Positions 1 to 5,295 of a stretch of 5,473 bases of DNA are shown here, one piece after another (positions within the stretch are counted from its first letter, which is position 1; the number at the start of each line of letters is the position of its first letter). Source of the stretch: Deltaproteobacteria bacterium (GTDB taxonomy: Bacteria; Desulfobacterota; Desulfobacteria; Desulfobacterales; B30-G6). The notes under the pieces were generated by a model. The model was not told the origin of the DNA. It did not search any database and saw only the letters and a list, made by a program, of their open reading frames with translations. The stretch is taken from positions 1-5,473 of the forward strand of contig QMMS01000314.1 of NCBI GenBank assembly GCA_003647375.1. The letters are read 5' to 3'. The position numbers and the translations under genes were made by a program.

Positions 1-11
1 CTTGATGGAGA

Positions 12-69
12 AGGGTTCGCAAAAAACACAGGCATACCCGTGGATCTGTCGAGGCTTTTTGCGAACCCT
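12..69. repeat. perfect 14-bp inverted repeat with 30-nt spacer
   Basis: Positions 12-25 (AGGGTTCGCAAAAA) are exactly reverse-complementary to 56-69 (TTTTTGCGAACCCT), with 30 nt between the arms. Short outer complementarity also exists (CTTG at 1-4 against CAAG at 77-80). As RNA this would form a strong hairpin, but the loop is long and there is no clean T-tail after the stem, so it is not a textbook intrinsic terminator. It could be a terminator for a gene to the left, a dispersed intergenic repeat, or the end of a small mobile element. Confidence 0.7.
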
Positions 70-168
70 CGATCCGCAAGAGATCGGTGCAGATCGAGAT
101 AAAAATCGCTCAATTCAGGTTTAAGTTATTAAATAGATTGTATCGTGTCAATGCTTTAAGGTCTGGAA

Positions 169-299
169 CGCCTAAACGTCAGATCATTCGACACTTCTTT
201 TTAATTTTACCGGTTATCTATAAAATTCAAGCGATACCGTGTACAGAGGTCTGCGGGGGTTCGTTTTAAAGTCGGGCAACTGTCTGAGATCGTTAGGCG
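169..299. repeat. imperfect long inverted repeat
   Basis: The left arm at 169-183 reads CGCCTAAACG then TCAGA. The right arm at 283-299 reads TCTGA, three unpaired bases, then CGTTAGGCG. With one bulged A on the left and a three-base bulge on the right the two arms pair over about 14 bp, about 100 nt apart. The right arm is followed by a second CGTTAGGC unit (301-308). The GTTAGGC outer core is reminiscent of integron attC ends, but the left core is GCCTAAAC rather than the expected GCCTAAC, and no integrase or cassette structure is visible. The function is unknown. Confidence 0.3.
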
Positions 300-490
300 C
301 CGTTAGGCCCGTAGCATAAACTAACTAGCTACAAAGATTCAGCGATGAAAGTCAAACGGGTTTATGTTCGTATAAGTTCTAATTAAAGAAATAAATAAGA
401 CGTGAATAATCAATCATCGCGCTGTGCCATTCCCACACGACAACCTGCTTCCACGAATGGATTCAGCGGGGGTATATAATTGCTACCCAT

Positions 491-539
491 TTAGTTTAAT
501 TGGCAATTAAATCTATGTTCATTAATATATTTAAACTAA
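491..539. promoter_or_regulatory. overlapping dyad symmetries upstream of mttB promoter, candidate operator
   Basis: Two perfect dyads overlap here. The inner one, TTTAATTGGCAATTAAA at 495-511, has 8-bp arms around a single central G. The outer one pairs TTAGTTTAA (491-499) with TTAAACTAA (531-539). The outer arm ends 3 bp before the proposed -35 hexamer at 543. Palindromes in this position commonly bind dimeric transcription factors, either activators just upstream of -35 or looping repressors. AT-richness makes chance dyads more likely, so the assignment is an inference. The same palindrome is not seen upstream of the DeoR-type regulator gene. Confidence 0.4.
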
Positions 540-542
540 CAC

Positions 543-570
543 TTGACATCATAAACAAACATAATATAAG
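543..570 (+). promoter_or_regulatory. sigma-70-type promoter for mttB
   Basis: A perfect -35 hexamer TTGACA lies at 543-548 and a near-consensus -10 TATAAG at 565-570, with 16-bp spacing. An overlapping alternative -10, TAATAT at 562-567, has only 13-bp spacing. Transcription would begin near 577 and leave a leader of roughly 87 nt before the mttB ATG. No sigma-54 -24/-12 pair (GG/GC separated by 10 bp) is evident nearby. Confidence 0.6.
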
Positions 571-595
571 GACGAAATAACCCAGTCAACCACCA

Positions 596-616
596 TCGGC
601 TAAAGCCGAAGGCTTT
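596..616 (+). promoter_or_regulatory. two mutually exclusive leader hairpins
   Basis: In the predicted 5' leader, TCGGCT (596-601) can pair with AGCCGA (604-609). Alternatively AAAGCC (602-607) can pair with GGCTTT (611-616) across a GAA loop. The two stems share bases 604-607, so only one can form. The second is followed by T then CTCCC and ends in four Ts, so it is at best a weak terminator. The arrangement superficially resembles an attenuator, but the stems are short. The Shine-Dalgarno lies 35 nt further downstream and is not obviously sequestered. Confidence 0.3.
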
Positions 617-663
617 TCTCCCATTCCCCAAATGGAACATTAAATAAAGCAAGGAGGGAAAAT

Positions 664-2185
664 ATGAATCGTGCCATTTGCAGCGGTAAATTTCAAATTA
701 AAGGTATTGATTTTAAAGTATTGTCCGACGATGAGATTACCGATATCCATTATGCCAGCCTTGAAATACTCGAGAAAACCGGTGTTTATGTGGAAGATGA
801 TGATGCTGTTGATCTCTTCCATTCAATCGGCTGCCGGGTAGATGACAACAAAAGAATCGTCAAAATCCCTCACTATCTTGTGGAAAAAGCCATTAGAACA
901 GCACCATCCAGAATTGTTCTGGGGGCACGTAACCATGATAAAAGCTTTATCATGGAAGGCAAAAGGGTGACGTTCACCTCGTTTGGTGAAGGTGTCAGCG
1001 TTGTCGATATCAATACCGGTGAAATCAGGGACTCGACCAAAAAGGACCTGGCTGCCGGAACAAGATTAATGGATGCACTGGACGCTTATGGTGTTTGTCA
1101 TCGACCTGTTTCTTCACTGGATGTAGACCCCACGGCTTATACGCTCCATAATTATGAAGCGCTCGTACATAACACGGACAAACCGGTTAGTTTAGGGCCT
1201 GGTGACGGCAAGGGACTGGAGAAAATCTATCAAATGTCGGCCATCATTGCCGGTGGAGAAGACACCCTGGTGGATAATCCCCTGATATGCGCTTCCACCT
1301 GTCCGGTAACCCCTTTACGCCTGGTCAAACATTGCTGCGAAATTGGCATGAAAGCCGCCGAACTCAGCATTCCTGTTCGCTTTACAACCATGGCCCTGGC
1401 GGGAGCTACCAGTCCGATTACCTTGGCAGGCACTCAGGCTGTTCAAAAATGCCGAATTTCTCGCCTGTGTGGTGATGCACCAGGCTGTTCGACCCGGAGC
1501 CCCCGTGATTTGCAGCAGTTCAACGACTTCGATGGATCTAAAAAGCGCCGAAGCTGCGGTGGGTTCTCCGGAAATGGCGTTATTTGCTGCCATGAACGCC
1601 CAAATGGCCCAATTTTACAAAGTGCCTTCCTGGAGCGGCGGGACGTAGACGGATAGCAATATCGGCGGTAGTGCACAAGCCGGCCACGAAAAAACGCTAA
1701 CAGCTCTCATTGCGGCAATGTCAGGGAACAATGTCTTATACGGAGCAGGAATGTTAGAATGTGGCATGGTTGTGGATTTTGCCCAATTGTTATTGGATAG
1801 TGACATAATTGAGATGGTAAAGTATTTTATCGGGGGGGTCGAAGTCAGTGATGAGACATTATGTGTGGATGAAGTCAAGGAAGGCGGCTGGGAGTCCAAT
1901 TTTCTAATGTCACCTGTGACCTTCAAATATATGCGAACACAAAGCAGACCGCAATTTTTTGAACGCATGAATCGAAGTGCCTGGATAGCTGCCGGAAAAC
2001 CAGACCCTTATGAAATGGCCAATGAAAAGGTGAAAGACATATTGGTCAACCATCAACCGGCACCTCTTTCCGATTCCGTGGCCGGTGATTTGAGAAGGTT
2101 TGTGACTGAAGTGGAAAAAGAATGGGGAGTTGAACCAAAAAACCCCGACTTTGATCCGGCGAGTCTGGTAATGGACAATAAGTAG
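664..2185 (+). CDS. mttB: trimethylamine:corrinoid methyltransferase MttB, pyrrolysine-containing; frame disrupted by one extra A
   Basis: MttB transfers a methyl group from trimethylamine to the cobalt of a cognate corrinoid protein in the cytoplasm. The start at 664 has a strong Shine-Dalgarno (AAGGAGGG, 651-658). The N-terminal 261 codons look like MttB: LSDDEITDIHYASLEIL near residues 20-36, PSRIVLGAR near 90, and LAGT just before the break. The frame then shifts by one base at the A-run 1445-1449. Dropping one A gives VQNAEFLA, as in the family, and the rest follows: SSSTTSMDL, GSPEM, PSWSGGT, a TAG at codon 328, TDS, AGHEKT (339-344), YGAGMLE (359-365). The reconstructed length is 506 residues, close to archaeal MttB. 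TAG 328 matches the pyrrolysine site. Non-pyrrolysine MttB homologues such as glycine betaine methyltransferase carry an ordinary residue there, so a true methylamine enzyme is likely. The shift is a sequencing error or a recent mutation. No corrinoid-protein gene adjoins it. Confidence 0.9.
1445..1449 (+). other. single-base insertion (frameshift) in A-run within mttB
   Basis: Five consecutive A residues follow GTTC. Read straight through, the frame gives VQKCRISR and then about 65 codons with no MttB similarity, ending at TAG 1654-1656. With four A residues it gives VQNAEFLA and continues with family-like sequence to the end of the gene. A single extra base is therefore the simplest explanation. 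Homopolymer miscounting in sequencing, or a recent slippage mutation, would both produce it. The run is short for programmed transcriptional slippage, and the required shift is +1, so recoding is less likely. Confidence 0.85.
1646..1648 (+). other. in-frame amber codon, probable pyrrolysine codon 328 of mttB
   Basis: In the restored frame this TAG is the only stop between the start and the natural end. The flanking residues are SGGT before and TDSN after, with AGHEKT 11 residues further on. In methanogen MttB the pyrrolysine is also preceded by a GT pair and followed by a short acidic/serine stretch and AGHEKT. The reading frame on both sides is well conserved, which argues against a random nonsense mutation. 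Decoding would need the pyrrolysine tRNA, its synthetase and biosynthesis genes, none of which lie in this window. Confidence 0.88.
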
Positions 2186-2265
2186 ATACCCGGGTCCAAA
2201 GGGTCCGACACTAATTCAACCCTATAAGGGATTAATATTGTGCATATTTAGCATGTGATAAATTC

Positions 2266-2421
2266 TAAATTCGAATATCGAAATACGAAACAAATCCAAA
2301 TATCGAATGCTCAAATGATTTAAACATAGCTTAAAGTTGTATCTCCAAAATCTTGTTTTGATCATTTGAATTTGGCTCATTAAGTATTGTTTAGGATTTC
2401 GAATTTTGTGCTTCGGATTTA
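2266..2421. mobile_element. MITE-like imperfect inverted-repeat element
   Basis: The left arm (about 2266-2319) starts TAAATTCGAA and ends CAAATGAT. The right arm (about 2361-2421), reverse-complemented, starts TAAATCCGAA and also ends CAAATGAT, with intermittent matches between (for example CGAAA blocks) and small indels. The central loop is about 40 nt. The element is about 156 bp, encodes nothing, and is AT-rich with recurring TCGAA/CGAAAT words. This architecture fits a degenerate miniature inverted-repeat transposable element or a structured intergenic repeat. No target-site duplication is obvious. It separates mttB from the regulator gene and ends 40 bp before the latter's start. Confidence 0.55.
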
Positions 2422-2461
2422 AGTAACTATTGTTGCTGTTCGATTCTTAGCTTTTAAAGAA

Positions 2462-3274
2462 ATGAAAATGAAACTGAAAAACAAGGGAAAATATCATTCG
2501 TATTTACCTGCCGAGCGACAACAGCGAATTATCGGAATCCTGAAAAAAGATTTCAGTACGCGGAGTTCAAATTTAAGTGAACTGCTCGGCGTATCAGAGA
2601 TGACGATTCGCCGAGACCTGGATGTCCTCGAAAAATCGGGTCTTGTGGAAAGAACCCATGGTGGCGCCGTATTCCGACAGGAACGGGTGGCAAGCAACTT
2701 TCATTACCGTAACAGCATAAAAGAAAACCCGGAGCAAAAAGAAAGAATTGCCAAAAAAGCTGCCTCCATGATCGACCCCCATGACACTGTTTACATTGGG
2801 GAGGGAACCACGGCATCCATGTTGCTTCGTTTCGTGGACCCCGCCCTGCCTTTTACGCTGTTTACAAACAATCTCGGTGTAATATCGGAATCGGAAACGC
2901 TGAATATGACTGCCAAGCTGGTGTTGCTGCCCGGTACTTACAACCCCACAACCCATGCTCTCGCAGGGCCGTTGACCATGGAGATGATCCGACAGGTAAA
3001 CGCCACCAAAGTTTTTATCGGGGCCGACGGTCTCAGCCTCAGAGCCGGTATAAGCACACCGGACCTTGAAATAGCGGCCATCGAAAGAAGTATGATTCAG
3101 CAGACACGGGGCCAGGTGATCGTCATGGCGGATCATCCCAAATTCGGTCTGGTCGCTGAAATGTCGATTGCACCTCTTAAACACATTAATGTCCTTATAA
3201 CCAACCGGAAAATACCTTCCGATTTCCAGAAAGCTCTCGATAAAATGGGTGTTCAAGTCGTGATTGCATATTGA
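2462..3274 (+). CDS. DeoR-family transcriptional regulator
   Basis: This is a 270-residue cytoplasmic DNA-binding regulator of usual DeoR length. The N-terminal winged helix-turn-helix spans about residues 16-70: PAERQQRI at 16-23, LSELLGVSEMTIRRDLDVLE at 38-57 with the recognition helix, then GLVERTHGGAV at 60-70, the family signature. The C-terminal sensor domain shows the expected IGEGTTASMLL (normally DSGTT), FTNN, PGT, FIGADGLS and ADHPKFG segments. DeoR sensors typically bind a phosphorylated sugar or related metabolite; the ligand here cannot be read from sequence. Starts at 2462 and 2468 are both possible and neither has a clear Shine-Dalgarno. The core domain begins only at residue 16, leaving a Lys-rich leader. 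The gene ends TATTGA, 17 bp before the Fe-S protein, implying co-transcription. It might control that gene, itself, or mttB. Confidence 0.92.
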   Translation: MKMKLKNKGKYHSYLPAERQQRIIGILKKDFSTRSSNLSELLGVSEMTIRRDLDVLEKSGLVERTHGGAVFRQERVASNFHYRNSIKENPEQKERIAKKAASMIDPHDTVYIGEGTTASMLLRFVDPALPFTLFTNNLGVISESETLNMTAKLVLLPGTYNPTTHALAGPLTMEMIRQVNATKVFIGADGLSLRAGISTPDLEIAAIERSMIQQTRGQVIVMADHPKFGLVAEMSIAPLKHINVLITNRKIPSDFQKALDKMGVQVVIAY

Positions 3275-3291
3275 ACCACAGCGGAGGATCA

Positions 3292-5295
3292 ATGGGTACC
3301 TACACAGTAATTAAATCTTTTCTGATGGCGATGTCTCTCATAACCGCATTCAGTCTGTTTTATGTCAGGGTCAGACATCTGGTCAGGCTTATGATGGCTG
3401 TAAAAGGCAAACCAACCCTGCAAATCGATCGTTTGTCCCAGCGAGTCAAAGTGCTCCTCACGGACGTGATCGGCCAGTCGAATGTCAGGAGAAAGTTCCT
3501 TCCGGGCATGGCTCATACCTTGATATTTTTCGGTTTTCTTGCTGTCCAGCCCCACTCCCTTGAGTTGATGATCCAGGGCGTATTTCCAGGCTTTAACATT
3601 TCTCATCTAGCACCCGCCATTTATGGTGCGTATCTTCTTGTCGCAGACACCCTCGCAATCTTTGTTCTGATTGGGCTTGGCTATGCTCTTTACAGGCGCC
3701 TGTTCGAGAAACCGGAATATTTAACCGACGGTCTGGATGCAAAACTCATCATTCTTTTTACAGCCGTAATCATCTTGTCGTTCTACTCTGTCAACGCATT
3801 TCAGATGTCTCAAATCACTGATGGCGGTTTTGACTATTCAGCCAGTTTCACGGTGTCAGCGGGTTTGGCAGGCCTATTCGGACTTCCGTATCTCAGTGCA
3901 GGCCAGTTAACGCTTGGGTACGAAATATCCTACTGGATCCACATCCTGACAATTCTTGGGTTTCTCATCTATATTCCCGGTTCCAAGCATCTGCACCTGC
4001 TGGCAGCCGTACCCAATGTTTTTTTAAAACCCCTGGAACGGGAAAAAACAATCATCAAAACGGATATCGAAGACGAGGACGCGGAAAGCTTCGGACTTGG
4101 CCGCGTGTCGGATTTAAACTGGAAATCGGTACTCGACCTGTATGCTTGCACTGAATGTGGCCGGTGCCAGGAGCAATGTCCGGCAGATAGCACCGGCAAG
4201 CCTCTTTCGCCCAAGATGGTGGTGTCTGATATCAAGCACGATCTTTTCGATCAGGCAGGACCGCTTCTGGCAGGCAACGTCGATGCTGTTGAGCCTTTAG
4301 TTCGAGAGGGATCTTCCGTAACTGAAGATGTCCTCTGGTCATGTACTACCTGCCGGGCCTGCGAAGATATTTGTCCTGTCAATATCCAGCACCTGGATAT
4401 TATCCTCGAGGCCAGAAAATACCAGGTTCTTATGGAGGCTGCATTCCCGCCGGAAATGCAGGAAACTTTCACGAATCTGGAAAACCAGTCGAATCCATGG
4501 GGATTTTCCAACGACACCCGGGCTGACTGGTGCAAAGATATGGATGTGCCTCTCATGTCGGATCAACCCGCATCCGATGTTCTCTATTTTGTCGGATGCG
4601 CCGGGTCCTTCGACGATCGCGGAAAGAAAATATCTCGAGCGCTGGTCCGTGTATTGAAAAGAGCCGGAGTCAATTTTGCCATACTCGGCCAGGAGGAACG
4701 GTGTAACGGAGATATGGCCCGCAGGGCCGGCAATGAATACCTGGCCCAGACCATGATTCAGGAAAACGTTGAGACCCTCAATCAATACAAGCCAAAAAAA
4801 ATTCTAACGGGCTGCCCCCACTGTTACAATATCATTAAAAACGAATACCCTCAGTTTGGCGCAAAATTCGAAGTTGTTCACCACACGGCGTTTTTGCTGG
4901 ATATGGTGAAGCAGGGGCGCCTGAAGCCCAACGGCGCTTCTTTGGGAAAAATTGCCTTTCATGATTCCTGCTATCTGGGAAGGTGGAACGGCATTATCGA
5001 TGCCCCGCGAGAACTTTTGCGCAGCATGAACACAGGTGGCGAACTGGTTTTGCCCGAACGCCACGGGGACAAAGGCTTTTGCTGTGGTGCCGGTGGCGCC
5101 AGAATGTTCATGGAGGAGACCCTTGGGAAACGCATCAACATAGAACGGTCGAAAGAATTACTGTCAACCGGTTCAAAAACCGTTGCCGCGGCCTGTCCCT
5201 TCTGTGTGACCATGCTCGGTGATGGCATTTCTGACTGTCAGGGCGAGGCAGAAGTAAAGGATATTGCCGAAATAATCGATGAGGTAACTGAATAA
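3292..5295 (+). CDS. membrane cytochrome b/Fe-S heterodisulfide-reductase-like protein, probable ETF:(methyl)menaquinone oxidoreductase
   Basis: The protein is 667 residues. The ATG is preferred over an upstream in-frame TTG at 3271 because GGAGG (3283-3287) precedes it. The N-terminal NarI-like part has about five or six membrane segments (near 6-28, 72-93, 107-135, 150-172, 186-230). Histidines H29, H75, H88, H217, H233 and H235 are candidate heme b ligands. Two [4Fe-4S] motifs follow: C286/289/292/296 and C351/354/357/361. Then come two CCG domains. The first has C436, C471-Asn-Gly in place of CCG, and C508xxC511. The second is canonical: C560, C597-C598-G, C635xxC638. This order matches HdrD-like (DUF224) proteins that oxidise electron-transferring flavoprotein and reduce menaquinone. 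Etf genes are not in the window. The exact electron donor, and whether the complex can act in reverse, are inference. The stop is TAA. Confidence 0.88.
   Translation: MGTYTVIKSFLMAMSLITAFSLFYVRVRHLVRLMMAVKGKPTLQIDRLSQRVKVLLTDVIGQSNVRRKFLPGMAHTLIFFGFLAVQPHSLELMIQGVFPGFNISHLAPAIYGAYLLVADTLAIFVLIGLGYALYRRLFEKPEYLTDGLDAKLIILFTAVIILSFYSVNAFQMSQITDGGFDYSASFTVSAGLAGLFGLPYLSAGQLTLGYEISYWIHILTILGFLIYIPGSKHLHLLAAVPNVFLKPLEREKTIIKTDIEDEDAESFGLGRVSDLNWKSVLDLYACTECGRCQEQCPADSTGKPLSPKMVVSDIKHDLFDQAGPLLAGNVDAVEPLVREGSSVTEDVLWSCTTCRACEDICPVNIQHLDIILEARKYQVLMEAAFPPEMQETFTNLENQSNPWGFSNDTRADWCKDMDVPLMSDQPASDVLYFVGCAGSFDDRGKKISRALVRVLKRAGVNFAILGQEERCNGDMARRAGNEYLAQTMIQENVETLNQYKPKKILTGCPHCYNIIKNEYPQFGAKFEVVHHTAFLLDMVKQGRLKPNGASLGKIAFHDSCYLGRWNGIIDAPRELLRSMNTGGELVLPERHGDKGFCCGAGGARMFMEETLGKRINIERSKELLSTGSKTVAAACPFCVTMLGDGISDCQGEAEVKDIAEIIDEVTE

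Larger units (their letters stand above)
1..542. other. AT-rich non-coding region upstream of mttB
   Basis: I see no convincing gene in this stretch. The longest open frame (87-269, plus strand, GTG start) has no Shine-Dalgarno and encodes a compositionally random-looking peptide with no family resemblance. The region contains a perfect inverted repeat (12-69), an imperfect long inverted repeat (169-299), a tandem pair of CGTTAGGC units at 291-298 and 301-308, a 9-bp direct repeat TAAACTAAC at 317-325 and 532-540, and overlapping dyads at 491-539. The first 80 bp may be the 3' flank of an upstream gene outside the window. Everything from about 310 onward becomes increasingly AT-rich towards the mttB promoter. 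Confidence 0.6.

Noticed and set aside
87..269. 60-codon open frame upstream of mttB
   Set aside because: GTG start without a Shine-Dalgarno, no recognisable family features, and it overlaps one arm of the 169-299 inverted repeat. Likely a chance frame.
1443..1676. Minus-strand and alternate-frame ORFs across the mttB midsection
   Set aside because: They overlap the reconstructed mttB coding sequence, have no ribosome-binding sites and show no family-like sequence.
1649..1700. PYLIS-like stem-loop just after the amber codon
   Set aside because: Only short GC pairings (CGGC with GCCG) around a long loop are visible, and such an element is not established for mttB.
1718..2185. Independent 155-codon gene starting at ATG 1718
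   Set aside because: It is the in-frame C-terminal part of mttB downstream of the amber codon (starting inside AAMSGNN), with no Shine-Dalgarno of its own.
2220..2230. CCCT-ATA-AGGG hairpin after mttB as a terminator
   Set aside because: Only a 4-bp stem and no following T-run.
2462..3274. Naming the regulator after a specific sugar regulator (e.g. GlpR, DeoR, FruR)
   Set aside because: The sequence supports only the family. No neighbour encodes a sugar pathway and the effector cannot be deduced.
2594..3292. 232-codon minus-strand ORF opposite the regulator gene
   Set aside because: The DeoR-family coding sequence on the plus strand is unambiguous and explains the region. The minus-strand peptide has no recognisable features.
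4339..4785. 148-codon minus-strand ORF within the Fe-S protein gene
   Set aside because: Shadow of a clearly conserved plus-strand coding sequence with four cysteine-rich motifs.
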